Notes: generated from the letters alone by a model not told the origin. 64,000 nt of DNA from Pannonibacter phragmitetus DSM 14782 (GCF_000382365.1 NZ_KB908216.1:186675-250674); one strand, 5' to 3'. Counted from the first letter of the stretch, positions 45,830 through 54,258 are shown. Program-made: numbers and translations.

Positions 45830-46636
45830 ATGACAAGCGATACGATCATCAGTGCCTTCATTCTGGGCATCGTCGAAGGCCTGACCGAATTCATTCCGGT
45901 CTCCTCCACCGGCCACCTGCTGCTGCTCGGCCACTTTCTCGGCTTTGAAAGCACGGGCAAAACCTTCGAGGTGCTGATCCAGCTCGGCGCGATCCTCGCC
46001 ATCCTCAGCGTCTATTTCGGCCGCCTGTGGTCCATCGCCACCGCCCTGCCGAATGACCGGCGGGCCCAGCGCTTTGTGGCCGGCATCCTGCTGGCCTTCC
46101 TGCCGGCCGCCGTCATCGGCGTGATGGCGCATGGCTTCATCAAGTCGGTGCTGTTCGAATCGCCCATGCTGATCTGCACCACACTGCTGCTGGGCGGTAT
46201 CGTGCTGCTGGTGATCGACCGGCTGCCGCTGAAGCCGCGCTATCACGATGCCATGGACTATCCGCTGCCGCTGTGCCTTGCCATCGGCTTTGTCCAGTGC
46301 CTTGCCATGGTGCCGGGCGTTTCGCGCTCTGGCGCCACCATCGCAGGCTCGCTGCTGATGGGCACGGACAAGCGCTCTGCGGCGGAGTTCTCGTTCTTCC
46401 TCGCCATGCCGACCATGGCAGGCGCCTTCGCCTATGACCTCTACAAGAACCGCGACGTGCTTTCGATGGACGACGCGGTGCTCATCGGCATCGGCTTCGT
46501 CACATCCTTCGTGGCAGCGGTGTTTGTGGTGCGCAGACTGCTGGACTTCGTCTCCCGCCACGGCTTTGCGCCCTTCGCCTGGTGGCGCATCGGCGTGGGT
46601 CTGGCGGGCTTTGCCGGTCTCTACTTCTTCGGATAA
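45830..46636 (+). CDS. uppP: Undecaprenyl-diphosphate phosphatase UppP (BacA)
   Basis: Integral membrane enzyme that recycles the lipid carrier for peptidoglycan; extra copies give bacitracin resistance. The 268-residue protein has about eight spans. Both active-site motifs are present: [15 protein letters not shown] near residues 16-30 and [15 protein letters not shown] near residues 162-176. AGGAG lies ten bases before ATG 45830. It ends at a very strong inverted repeat. Confidence 0.95.
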   Translation: MTSDTIISAFILGIVEGLTEFIPVSSTGHLLLLGHFLGFESTGKTFEVLIQLGAILAILSVYFGRLWSIATALPNDRRAQRFVAGILLAFLPAAVIGVMAHGFIKSVLFESPMLICTTLLLGGIVLLVIDRLPLKPRYHDAMDYPLPLCLAIGFVQCLAMVPGVSRSGATIAGSLLMGTDKRSAAEFSFFLAMPTMAGAFAYDLYKNRDVLSMDDAVLIGIGFVTSFVAAVFVVRRLLDFVSRHGFAPFAWWRIGVGLAGFAGLYFFG

Positions 46637-46640
46637 GCGG

Positions 46641-46685
46641 CTTGACCAGCTCTCGATGAGCTTGACTCATCGAGAGCTGGTCAAG
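46641..46685. repeat. Perfect 20-bp inverted repeat downstream of uppP
   Basis: CTTGACCAGCTCTCGATGAG (46641-46660) pairs perfectly with 46666-46685 around CTTGA. No T run follows, so it is not a classic terminator, but the stem is strong. Its right arm is also the first 20 bases of the 74-bp repeat copy 2. Confidence 0.8.
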
Positions 46686-46739
46686 GCCGTGCGGCGCATG
46701 AGCAATTTCAAGGCGTGATGCGTCAGCATCGAAAGCCTT
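46666..46739 (+). repeat. Dispersed 74-bp hairpin repeat, copy 2
   Basis: Gap-free match to 28355-28428 (63 of 74 bases). It lies between convergent uppP and azlD and touches the last base of the azlD stop codon. The same GATGC/GCATC hairpin within an AAGGC/GCCTT stem is kept. Confidence 0.75.
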
Positions 46740-47062
46740 CAGGCTATGCCGAAGGCCCGCAAGGCTGCTGTCACCGCGGCGGCGCCAATGACGATCACTG
46801 GAAACGGCGCCCGCAGCAGATAAAGCCCGAGACCGGCGGCAACGCCTGCAGGTCTCGCCCAGCCCGCAAAGGCGCCCCCGTCCAGCAGGGCGGAACTGGC
46901 CATCAGCGACACGAGCATGACGACAGCCGCAGCCTGAAACAGCTGCTGCATACGGCCCGACAGCACCAGCCGCCCATGCAGCAGGGGACCGGTCGCGCGG
47001 AAGGCGAAGGTGCCGGCGGCCAGCGCCAGAATGGCGGCCATCGGCATCAGGTTCTCAGTCAT
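46739..47062 (-). CDS. azlD: AzlD family branched-chain amino acid exporter small subunit
   Basis: Small membrane partner of AzlC. ATG at 47062 gives 107 residues with three to four spans (PMAAILALAAGTFAFRATGP near the N-terminus is typical of AzlD). It overlaps azlC by eight bases. AzlCD pairs export branched-chain amino acids or their analogues; the actual substrate here is not shown. Confidence 0.88.
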   Translation of the reverse strand: MTENLMPMAAILALAAGTFAFRATGPLLHGRLVLSGRMQQLFQAAAVVMLVSLMASSALLDGGAFAGWARPAGVAAGLGLYLLRAPFPVIVIGAAAVTAALRAFGIA

Positions 47063-47786
47063 TTGCGCAATCCCCAGACAGTTCACGCCCTGACAGTTCA
47101 CGGGCTGGTGCGGCCGTACGCGGCCAGACGGCGAACACCACCAGCCCGCTGAGTGCGGCCAGCACCGGCACACCTGCGGGCAGAACCGGTGTCAGCACGA
47201 AGGCAATGGCCGCCCCGAGAGCCGCAGCCAGCCGCAGCCGGGCATCCTTCAGCGCCGGCAGAACCAGCGCCAGCAGCACAGCCGGGAAGGCCGCATCAAG
47301 GCCCAGCGCCGAGGCATCCCCCACCGCCTGACCGAGCAATGCCCCGGCGAATGTCCCCACGTTCCACAGGATGTAGAGACCGATGGCGCAGGCCCAGTAA
47401 AGCGCACGGGCACGCTCCGGATTGCTGTCCTTCAGCGAAAAGGCCAGCGCCTCGTCGGTGAGCAGGTGCGATCCGAGCAGTTTCTGCAAGAGCCCGCCGC
47501 GCAGCAGGCCTGCCACCGAAAAGCCGAAGGGCAGATGCCGGGCGTTGAGCACCAGCCCGGCCAGAACCGCAGCCACAGGGCCGCCGCCCGCCAGCACCAC
47601 GCCAACGGCCGCAAATTGCGAGGCCCCGGCAAAGACGATGGTGGACATGGCCAGAGGCACCCAGAACGGCAATCCGCCGCCCGTGGCTATGGCCCCGAAG
47701 GAGACACCGGCAATGGTGGTGGCGCCGCAGACCAGCAGCACGTCCATCCAGTCCCGGCGCGTGAGTGTTTGAAATATCGTCCGCAT
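47055..47786 (-). CDS. azlC: AzlC family branched-chain amino acid exporter large subunit
   Basis: Membrane exporter subunit. ATG at 47786 gives 243 residues; an earlier ATG at 47831 lies inside the operator. AzlC landmarks include GVSFGAIATGGGLPFWVPLAMSTIVFAGASQFAAVG (split over residues about 29-64) and LNARHLPFGFS. There is no ribosome binding site before the ATG. A promoter placed only about seven bases upstream would make the mRNA leaderless. An XRE-cupin regulator is divergent. Confidence 0.9.
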   Translation of the reverse strand: MRTIFQTLTRRDWMDVLLVCGATTIAGVSFGAIATGGGLPFWVPLAMSTIVFAGASQFAAVGVVLAGGGPVAAVLAGLVLNARHLPFGFSVAGLLRGGLLQKLLGSHLLTDEALAFSLKDSNPERARALYWACAIGLYILWNVGTFAGALLGQAVGDASALGLDAAFPAVLLALVLPALKDARLRLAAALGAAIAFVLTPVLPAGVPVLAALSGLVVFAVWPRTAAPARELSGRELSGDCAND

Positions 47787-47793
47787 GTGCGAT

Positions 47794-47859
47794 AAAATGG
47801 ACAAAGCCACACCGTTCGTCAAGACGAACATTCGTTCGTCATCGAGAACGAACTATAAG
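47794..47859. promoter_or_regulatory. Divergent azlC / XRE-cupin promoters with operator palindromes
   Basis: GTTCGTC-aa-GACGAAC (47814-47829) is a perfect 16-bp palindrome. A second, spaced site is GTTCGTC (47834-47840) with AACGAAC (47847-47853). On the minus strand TTGACG in the first palindrome, 17 bases and CATTTT (47794-47799) could drive azlC. On the plus strand TATAAG (47854-47859) touches the second site and could be the -10 of the regulator. Confidence 0.65.
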
Positions 47860-47874
47860 ACGCAAAGGCCCCGC

Positions 47875-48435
47875 ATGTCAGACACCGCCGAAGCCCTCCG
47901 GCAATGGATTTCCATCGCACTCAAGACCGAGCGGGAGAAGGCGGGACTGAGCCTCAGCGAGTTGGCGCGGCGGGCGGGCCTTTCCAAGTCCACCCTGTCC
48001 CAGTTGGAAGCAGGCAACGGCAATCCGGGCATCGAGACGCTGTGGATGCTGGCGGTCGCGCTCAACATCCCCTTTAGCCGCCTTGTCGACCGGCCGGAGC
48101 GCAGCACGCGTCTGGTGCGGGCGGGCGAAGGCCCTTACACCTTGTCCGAGGAGGCCGCCGTCCGCGCAACGCTTCTGTCCACCGGCAGCACCGGCGCGAG
48201 GCGGGACATCTACCGCATGGATCTTGAGCCCGGACGCGCGCGCCGCTCTCCGGCCCACATTGCAGGCACGACGGAACATGTGCTGGTCGCATCCGGCCGC
48301 GCCCGCGTCGGCCCGGAGGCGGAAACCGAAGACCTGTCGCCGGGCGACTACTACACCTATCCCGGCGATACGGCCCATCTCTACGAAGCCCTCGAGCCCG
48401 GAACGGTGCTGCTGCTGGTGATGGAGCACGCCTGA
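47875..48435 (+). CDS. XRE-family regulator with cupin domain, divergent from azlCD
   Basis: Probable repressor of azlCD and itself. The 186-residue protein has a helix-turn-helix near residues 22-62 (LSELARRAGLSKSTLSQLEAGNGNPGIETLW, cut in two here only for length) and a cupin domain near residues 105-183, ending LLLVMEHA. ATG at 47875 follows AAAGG at seven bases. The operator palindromes lie directly upstream. XRE-cupin proteins of this type often respond to amino acids. Confidence 0.9.
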   Translation: MSDTAEALRQWISIALKTEREKAGLSLSELARRAGLSKSTLSQLEAGNGNPGIETLWMLAVALNIPFSRLVDRPERSTRLVRAGEGPYTLSEEAAVRATLLSTGSTGARRDIYRMDLEPGRARRSPAHIAGTTEHVLVASGRARVGPEAETEDLSPGDYYTYPGDTAHLYEALEPGTVLLLVMEHA

Positions 48436-48533
48436 CGTCAGGGGTTTTCCGGTCCTAACGCTTTCTTCGTTTCCCATACGGTAAAACACGGCATCCGGCG
48501 CGGGGTGCGCCGCAGCCATGAAGGGGACCTTCC

Positions 48534-49763
48534 GTGCAAGGGCAGCTTTCGATTTTCCGTCATCTGCTGGCCGCCGCCAGCTTCTGCGCCGCCATTTTCG
48601 CCGTGGCGCCCGCAGCTCACGCCGCAGATAACGGCCCTGTCTCCGTCGAACAGGGCGTGACCTACGAATATCTCGACCGCTGGGACGTGGACAAGCTGAA
48701 CGAAATCCTTACCAAGGATACGCCTGCCTTTGCCGGTATCACCGAGACCTACACCCCGGCCCGCAACGCGGTGAAGCTCTACCGCGTCACCTATCCGTCC
48801 GTGATCCCGGAGCGTGGCAACAAGCCGACCGTCGCCACCGGCCTGCTCGCCGTTCCCGACGTTGAAGGCAGCAGCTTCCCTCTCGTGTCCTATCAGCACG
48901 GCACTGTCTACCTGAAGCAGCAGGTGCCGTCCTATCCGGATCAGTCGCCGGAAACCCAGCTGATGATCGCCCAGTTCGCCGGGCAGGGTTATCTGCTGAT
49001 CGGTGCGGACTATTTCGGCCTCGGCGATTCGCCCGAGACGGAAAGCTACATGGTCAAGGCCAGCCACCAGCAGGCCACCTATGACATGCTTACAGCCAGC
49101 CAGTCCGTGCTCAAGGCCATGAAGCTGGAAGACAGCAAGCTGTTCCTCGCCGGCTGGTCGCAGGGCGGCTATGTCACCATGGCCATGGTGCAGAAGCTGG
49201 AACAGGCCGGTGTGCCCGTCACGGCAGCGGCCACCGCCAGCGCGCCCATCGACATTTTCGCGGCCCTCAACGGCTTCCTGAATTTCCCGCGCAAGTTCGA
49301 TGCGGATTGGGTCAACAGCCTGTTCATCCTGTCATCCTTCTCCTACGAGCACTACTATGGCCTGCCCGGCCTCGCCCGCTCGATGATCGCGGAGGAGTAT
49401 TATGACGTGGCACAAAAAGCCTATCTGCGCGAGCCCATTGATCCGTCTACGATCCCGGGCGACCTGCACAAGCTTCTGAAGCCGGAATATTTCGACACCC
49501 AGTTCTTCGCTGCCTCCGCCTTTGGCCGCCTTGCGGCGCAGAACGAGGTCTTCCGCTGGATCTACAAGACCCCGGTGCGCAACTATTACGGCGAAACGGA
49601 CGAAGCTATCTCCGTGGGCGTCGGCCGCATGGCCATGACCTATCAGCAGGCCATTGGCGCCGGAAACCCGGCTGTGGAGGCCGTCTCCACCGGCGGCACC
49701 ACCCACCGCGGCACCTTCGCCCGCGCCACCCCGCAGTGGAAGGGCTGGTTCGACGGGCTGTGA
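48534..49763 (+). CDS. Secreted alpha/beta hydrolase (lipase/esterase-like)
   Basis: Exported hydrolase of the alpha/beta fold. GTG at 48534 follows AGGGGA and opens a signal peptide (LLAAASFCAAIFAVAPAAHA, cleavage near residue 31). The nucleophile elbow is GWSQGGYV with Ser near residue 210. HG in YQHGTVYL near residue 122 probably builds the oxyanion hole. An Asp in GETDEAISV and a late His (TTHRG) complete a plausible triad. The family resembles secreted fungal-type lipases and prolyl oligopeptidase relatives; substrate unknown. It is followed by a 698-base repeat-rich region. Confidence 0.85.
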   Translation: MQGQLSIFRHLLAAASFCAAIFAVAPAAHAADNGPVSVEQGVTYEYLDRWDVDKLNEILTKDTPAFAGITETYTPARNAVKLYRVTYPSVIPERGNKPTVATGLLAVPDVEGSSFPLVSYQHGTVYLKQQVPSYPDQSPETQLMIAQFAGQGYLLIGADYFGLGDSPETESYMVKASHQQATYDMLTASQSVLKAMKLEDSKLFLAGWSQGGYVTMAMVQKLEQAGVPVTAAATASAPIDIFAALNGFLNFPRKFDADWVNSLFILSSFSYEHYYGLPGLARSMIAEEYYDVAQKAYLREPIDPSTIPGDLHKLLKPEYFDTQFFAASAFGRLAAQNEVFRWIYKTPVRNYYGETDEAISVGVGRMAMTYQQAIGAGNPAVEAVSTGGTTHRGTFARATPQWKGWFDGL

Positions 49764-49878
49764 GGGCTGCCTGAACGAAGTAACCGTTTCATCCCACGGC
49801 ACGGATTTTCCGCCCCTCATGGGGCCGCGCTTGAAACGGGCTGCAAGCAGGAAGGCACCCTCACATGAGGCCGCAGCG

Positions 49879-50083
49879 CCCCTCTCCCCCCTTGAGGGGC
49901 AGGGGAATCGCATATGGAATTTTTGGATTCGGATCTGTCGTCGCAACGCATTTCCGGATTCCAAAATTTCCCTTCGCAAGGACTGAGCGTTCGATCCTTG
50001 CGCAGGCGAAAGAGATTTCCGCCATATGCGATAGCCCTGCCTTGAGGGGGAGATGTCTGCGTTAGCAGACAGAGGGGGGGGGG
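49879..50083. repeat. G-rich palindromic repeat, left copy (interrupted)
   Basis: Without the insert it reads CCCCTCTCCCCCCTTGAGG (49879-49897) joined to GGGAGATG, then hairpin TGTCTGC-gtta-GCAGACA (50054-50071), then AGAGG and ten G in all. The right copy is the same in reverse orientation but with different hairpin bases, so the stem is kept by paired changes. Confidence 0.75.
49898..50041 (+). mobile_element. MITE-like 144-bp element, copy A
   Basis: Terminal inverted repeats are GGCAGGGGAATCGCATATGG (left) and its complement with two mismatches (right, 50022-50041). Both sides carry TTGAGG (49892-49897 and 50042-50047), as a 6-bp target duplication. An internal hairpin CGCAAGGA/TCCTTGCG is present. 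It encodes no protein and would need a transposase from elsewhere. It is 88% identical (127 of 144) to copy B. Confidence 0.75.
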
Positions 50084-50131
50084 CAGCGCCTCGGAACGGC
50101 ATCACCTTTCGTATGACAGGACAGTCAGTTA

Positions 50132-50332
50132 CCCCCCTCTGCCCCCTGCCGGGGGCATCTCCCCCTCAAGGCAGGGGAATCGCATATGCAATTTTTGGAT
50201 TCCGATCTTTCGCCGCAAGGCGCCTCTGGATTCCAAAATTACCTTTCGCAAGGACTGAATGTTCGATCCTTGCGTAGGCGGATGGGATTTCCGCCATATG
50301 CGATAGCCCTGCCCCTCAAGGGGGGAGAGGGG
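50132..50332. repeat. G-rich palindromic repeat, right copy (interrupted, inverted)
   Basis: Inverted relative to 49879-50083. It has CCCCCCTCT, hairpin TGCCCCC-tgcc-GGGGGCA on the plus strand (50140-50157), ATCTCCCCCTCAA, then after the insert CCTCAAGGGGGGAGAGGGG (50314-50332), the exact complement of 49879-49897. Confidence 0.75.
50170..50313 (+). mobile_element. MITE-like 144-bp element, copy B
   Basis: Exactly the same length as copy A and in the same orientation on the plus strand. Its terminal repeats run from 50170 and to 50313, ending CCATATGCGATAGCCCTGCC. Flanks are CCTCAA (50164-50169) and CCTCAA (50314-50319), the complement of the TTGAGG flanking copy A. The internal CGCAAGGA/TCCTTGCG stem is unchanged. 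Confidence 0.75.
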
Positions 50333-50413
50333 TTGGTGGCACTTCTGAGGGAAGCGCGCGGCTGGCCGTTCGTGTCTCCCTTTGAAATCCCCTTTCCAAC
50401 TTGACGGCACATA

Positions 50414-50435
50414 GTTGCATTTGCAATCAATTGCA
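50414..50435 (+). promoter_or_regulatory. Operator-like TTGCA repeats upstream of maiA
   Basis: TGCAAT-ca-ATTGCA (50422-50435) is a perfect 14-bp palindrome, with another GTTGCAT at 50414-50420. It lies 27-48 bases before the start of the isomerase gene in an AT-richer patch. MarR-type regulators often bind such TTGCAA sequences. Confidence 0.5.
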
Positions 50436-50461
50436 TTTCCAGTCCGCCTTGGGAGGGGCTT

Positions 50462-51112
50462 ATGTGCCGCGTTGTGCTTCACACCTATTTCCGCAGTTCC
50501 ACGTCCTTCCGGGTGCGCATTGCGCTGGCGATGAAGGGCATTGCCTATGAGCCGGTGTTTCATCACCTGCGCCTTGGCAAGCACCGGGAACCCGGATATC
50601 TTGCCGTCAACCCGCAAGGGCTTGTGCCCACGCTGGAATGGAGCGACGGCACGGTGCTGAGCCAATCGCTGGCCATCATCGAGTTTCTGGACGAGATGGT
50701 GTCCGAGCCCCGGCTGCTGCCGGAGGATGCCAGAGGCCGGGCGCGGGTGCGAATGCTGTCGCAGATGATTGCCTGCGACATCCACCCGGTGAACAACCTG
50801 CGCATCCTCAACGCCCTGCGCAGCCGCTTCGGCGCTGATGATGCGGCTGTCGCGGACTGGTTCCGCACATGGGTGGCCGAGACTTTCGGCCCGCTGGAGG
50901 CGCTGCTGGCGCAGAGCCCGGAAACCGGCCGCTTCTGCCACGGCGATGCGGTGACCATGGCCGATCTCTGCCTTGTGGCACAAGTGGCCAACAACGGCCG
51001 CTTCGGCGTGGACATGAGCCCCTATCCGGTGATCTCCCGCATCCACGCCGCCGCCATGGAGTTCCCCGCCTTCATCGCTGCCGCCCCGCAGAATCAGCCG
51101 GACGCGGAATAG
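50462..51112 (+). CDS. maiA: Maleylacetoacetate isomerase (zeta-class GST)
   Basis: Glutathione-dependent cis-trans isomerase of tyrosine/homogentisate breakdown. The 216-residue protein has the zeta-GST start LHTYFRSSTSFRVRIAL, with the SS-x-S active-site motif reading SSTS, and NPQGLVPTLEWSDGTVLSQS. The C-terminal AAAPQNQPDAE matches the family end. No hmgA or fahA is next to it, so it is isolated from the rest of the pathway. GGGAGGGG lies about seven bases before the ATG. Confidence 0.85.
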   Translation: MCRVVLHTYFRSSTSFRVRIALAMKGIAYEPVFHHLRLGKHREPGYLAVNPQGLVPTLEWSDGTVLSQSLAIIEFLDEMVSEPRLLPEDARGRARVRMLSQMIACDIHPVNNLRILNALRSRFGADDAAVADWFRTWVAETFGPLEALLAQSPETGRFCHGDAVTMADLCLVAQVANNGRFGVDMSPYPVISRIHAAAMEFPAFIAAAPQNQPDAE

Positions 51113-51118
51113 CCCCCA

Positions 51119-51150
51119 AAACGCAAACGGCGCCCGCTGGGGGCGCCGTG
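51119..51150. terminator. Bidirectional hairpin between maiA and the transaldolase gene
   Basis: ACGGCGCCC (51127-51135) pairs with GGGCGCCGT (51141-51149). It lies between the convergent maiA and transaldolase genes, 15 and 30 bases from their stops. T runs are weak on both sides. Confidence 0.6.
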
Positions 51151-51178
51151 TGTCTTCGCAAACCGGCAAATTCGTCAA

Positions 51179-51832
51179 TCAGGCGATCGACTGGCCGGTC
51201 TTGGCCCAGTCGGCCAGGAAGGTTTCGAGGCCCTTGTCGGTCAGCGGATGCTTGACCAGTGCCTTCAGCGTTGCCGGGGGAATGGTGGCAACATCGGCGC
51301 CGGCGATGGCGCAATCCTTGACGTGGTTGATGGTGCGGATCGACGCGGCCAGGATTTCGGTCTGGAAGCCGTAGTTGTCGTAGATCACCCGGATCTCGCG
51401 GATCAGCTCCATGCCGTCGATGTTGATGTCATCGAGACGGCCGATGAAGGGCGAGATGTAGGTGGCACCAGCCTTGGCAGCCAGCAGCGCCTGCGTGGCC
51501 GAGAAGCACAGGGTGACGTTGGTCTTGTGACCGGCAGAGGTCAGCGCCTTGCAGGCCTTGAGGCCGTCCATGGTCAGCGGCAGCTTGATGACGACATTGT
51601 CAGCAATGGCGGCCAGCACCTTGGCTTCGCGCATCATGCCTTCATAGCCGGTGGCGGCCACTTCGGCGGACACGGGGCCCTTGGTGATCTTGCAGATCTC
51701 GGCAATGACCTCCTTCATCGGGCGGCCGGCCTTCATCACGAGCGACGGATTGGTGGTGACGCCATCGAGCAGGCCGGTGGATTCCAGCTCGGCAATCTCG
51801 GCGGTGTCTGCGGTATCGACAAAGAATTTCAT
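51179..51832 (-). CDS. tal: Transaldolase, TalC/fructose-6-phosphate aldolase type
   Basis: Small transaldolase of the pentose phosphate pathway. The start [16 protein letters not shown] is the classic family N-terminus, so ATG at 51832 is used. The Schiff-base lysine is in VVIKLPLT near residue 86; [20 protein letters not shown] and SPFIGRLDD follow. At 217 residues it belongs to the short, decameric class. It is divergent from priA. Confidence 0.94.
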   Translation of the reverse strand: MKFFVDTADTAEIAELESTGLLDGVTTNPSLVMKAGRPMKEVIAEICKITKGPVSAEVAATGYEGMMREAKVLAAIADNVVIKLPLTMDGLKACKALTSAGHKTNVTLCFSATQALLAAKAGATYISPFIGRLDDINIDGMELIREIRVIYDNYGFQTEILAASIRTINHVKDCAIAGADVATIPPATLKALVKHPLTDKGLETFLADWAKTGQSIA

Positions 51833-52062
51833 GCGAGTATCCACTCCCCTTGCGCCCGGCTTGCCCTCTGGGGCAATCAGGCATGAGTTGAGACGCGTGC
51901 GATGGAGGTGCCGCGCGTCTGTCCCGTCCCTGCCTCTTTAGCGTAGGATTGCGCCGAGCAACACCCCCGATTCGGAATGTGACAAGCGATTGCGGAACGC
52001 ACCTCAGCATTTGACCCGGTTTTCTGGCGCAGGACGCATGAGCCTCCGCGAAGCGAGGACCC

Positions 52063-54258
52063 ATGCTGTTTGACGATCTGCCCCGCAACCACGAAACCAT
52101 CGTCAGCGTGCTGGTGCCCGTCGCCGTGCCCGCGCCCTATACCTACAAGGTGCCGGCGGAAATGAGCGTGCGGCCGGGCGCCATCGTGCGCGTGCCGCTG
52201 GGCCCGCGCGAGGTGGTGGGCGTCGTCTGGGATGTTGAGCCGGAGGCCGGCATCGATCCGCGCAAGCTCAAGTCCATCACCCATGTCTATGACGCCCCGC
52301 CGCTGGGCGATGAACTGCGCCGCTTCATCGACTGGGTGGCGAACTGGACGCTGGCCGCGCCGGGGATGGTGGTGCGCATGGTGCTGCGCTCGGAAGATGC
52401 GCTGGAGCCGGAGGCGCCCGTTTCCGGCGTGATCCGCGTCGAGGGCGCGGCGCCGGACCGGGCAACGCCTGCCCGCGCCAAGGTTCTGGCGCTGATGGAA
52501 GACGGCATGGCCTGGACGAAGCCGGGGCTTGCCGCGACGGCGGGTGTCAGCGCCTCGGTCATCGACGGGCTGTTGCAGCAGGGCGTGCTGGAAACCGTGG
52601 CGATGACCGCCAGCCCGCTGCCCCTGCCGCCGGATCCGGCCTTTGCCCCGCCGCAGCTGACGCCGGCCCAGAGTGCCGTGTCAGCTGCGCTGGTGGAGAG
52701 CTTCGACAAAGTCGGCGTGGTGTCGCTCATCGATGGCGTCACCGGCTCGGGCAAGACGGAGGTCTATTTCGAGGCTGTGGCGGAGGCCATCCGGCGCGGA
52801 CGGCAGGCGGTGATTCTGGTGCCGGAAATCGGCCTGACGGAACAGTTCCTGCGCCGCTTCGAGCAGCGCTTCGGCGTGCCGCCTGCCGAGTGGCATTCCG
52901 AAATCACACCGAAGAAGCGTGCCCGCGTCTGGCGCGGGGTGGCGAAGGGCGAGATCCCTGTGGTGGTGGGCGCGCGTTCGGCGCTGTTCCTGCCCTTTGC
53001 CAATCTGGGGCTGATTGTCGTGGACGAAGAACACGACACCGCCTTCAAGCAGGACGACCGGGTGTCCTACAACGCCCGCGACATGGCCGTCGTGCGCGGG
53101 CATCTGGCGCGCTTTCCCGTGGTGCTGGCCTCAGCCACGCCATCGGTCGAAAGCCGGGTGAATGCGGATACCGGGCGCTACGTCCGCCATGTTCTGCCGG
53201 AGCGCGCCACGGGCGCCGCTCTGCCGGAACTGGGGCTCATCGACATGCGCACCGAAGGGCCGGAGCGCGGCCGCTGGCTGGCGCCTGCCATGATCGAGGC
53301 CATCCGCCAGACCTTTGCCGAAAAGCACCAGTCGCTGCTGTTCCTCAACCGGCGCGGCTATGCCCCGCTGACGCTCTGCCGCTCCTGCGGCCACCGCTTC
53401 CAGTGCGGCCATTGCAGCGCCTGGCTGGTGGAACACCGGATGAAGGGCAAGCTGGTCTGCCACCACTGCGGCCATCAGGAGCCCGTGCCCCGCGCCTGCC
53501 CTGCCTGCGGCACGCAGGATGCGCTGGTCGCCTGCGGGCCCGGCGTGGAAAGAATCGCCGAAGAGGTGGAAGGCCTTTTTCCGCAGGCGCGCACCCTCAT
53601 CCTTTCGTCGGACATCAGCGGCGGACCTGAACGGCTGCGGCGGGAGATGAAGATCGTCGAGGAGGGCGGCGCCGACATCATCATCGGCACACAGCTCGTC
53701 GCCAAGGGCCACAACTTTCCGCTGATGCGGCTTGTCGGCGTGGTCGATGCCGATCTTGGCCTTGCCCATGGCGACCCGCGCGCGGCCGAGCGCACCTTCC
53801 AGCTGCTGGCGCAGGTGACGGGCCGTGCCGGGCGCATGACCGGCGGCGGGCGCGGGTTGCTGCAAAGCTATTCTCCCGATCATCCGGTGCTGAAGGCGCT
53901 GGTTTCCGCCGACCGCGAGGCCTTTTATCAGGCCGAGATCGAGACCCGCCGCGTCACCGGCCTGCCGCCGTTCGGGCGGCTGGCGGCGCTGATCATCTCA
54001 GGCCCCGAAAAGGCGCAGGCGGAAGGCTTTGCCCGCGCCGTGCTGCGTGCCGCCCCGCCGCACCAGGGCATCACCGTGCTGGGGCCAGCCGAGGCGGCGA
54101 TGGCGCTGGTGCGCGGCCGCCACCGCTTCCGCCTGCTCGCCATGGCGCCGCGTCAGGTGGACCTTCAGAGCTATCTGCGGCACTGGATGAGCCTCGTTCC
54201 ACCCGCCCGCGGCGGGTTGCGGCTGCAGATCGATATCGACCCGCAGCAGTTTTTGTGA
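52063..54258 (+). CDS. priA: Primosomal replication restart helicase PriA
   Basis: Superfamily 2 helicase that reloads the replisome at stalled forks. The 731-residue protein has the 3'-DNA-binding domain (residues about 1-105), the helicase core with GVTGSGKTEVY (Walker A, near residue 226) and VVDEEHD, and the zinc region with paired cysteines (CRSCGHRFQCGHC, CHHCGH, CPACGTQD). GAGG five bases before ATG 52063 supports the start. priA directly before atpH is common in Hyphomicrobiales. Confidence 0.96.
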   Translation: MLFDDLPRNHETIVSVLVPVAVPAPYTYKVPAEMSVRPGAIVRVPLGPREVVGVVWDVEPEAGIDPRKLKSITHVYDAPPLGDELRRFIDWVANWTLAAPGMVVRMVLRSEDALEPEAPVSGVIRVEGAAPDRATPARAKVLALMEDGMAWTKPGLAATAGVSASVIDGLLQQGVLETVAMTASPLPLPPDPAFAPPQLTPAQSAVSAALVESFDKVGVVSLIDGVTGSGKTEVYFEAVAEAIRRGRQAVILVPEIGLTEQFLRRFEQRFGVPPAEWHSEITPKKRARVWRGVAKGEIPVVVGARSALFLPFANLGLIVVDEEHDTAFKQDDRVSYNARDMAVVRGHLARFPVVLASATPSVESRVNADTGRYVRHVLPERATGAALPELGLIDMRTEGPERGRWLAPAMIEAIRQTFAEKHQSLLFLNRRGYAPLTLCRSCGHRFQCGHCSAWLVEHRMKGKLVCHHCGHQEPVPRACPACGTQDALVACGPGVERIAEEVEGLFPQARTLILSSDISGGPERLRREMKIVEEGGADIIIGTQLVAKGHNFPLMRLVGVVDADLGLAHGDPRAAERTFQLLAQVTGRAGRMTGGGRGLLQSYSPDHPVLKALVSADREAFYQAEIETRRVTGLPPFGRLAALIISGPEKAQAEGFARAVLRAAPPHQGITVLGPAEAAMALVRGRHRFRLLAMAPRQVDLQSYLRHWMSLVPPARGGLRLQIDIDPQQFL

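Larger units (their letters stand above)
49764..50461. other. Repeat-rich intergenic region
   Basis: No gene. It contains two copies of an inverted G-rich repeat (49879-50083 and 50132-50332), each interrupted by a 144-bp MITE-like element, then a short AT-rich stretch with an operator-like palindrome before maiA. GCCCC-tcat-GGGGC at 49812-49825 might end the hydrolase transcript. Confidence 0.7.

Noticed and set aside
49865-50330. Short frames across the 144-bp elements
   Set aside because: They run through terminal repeats and hairpins and are better explained as non-coding element sequence.
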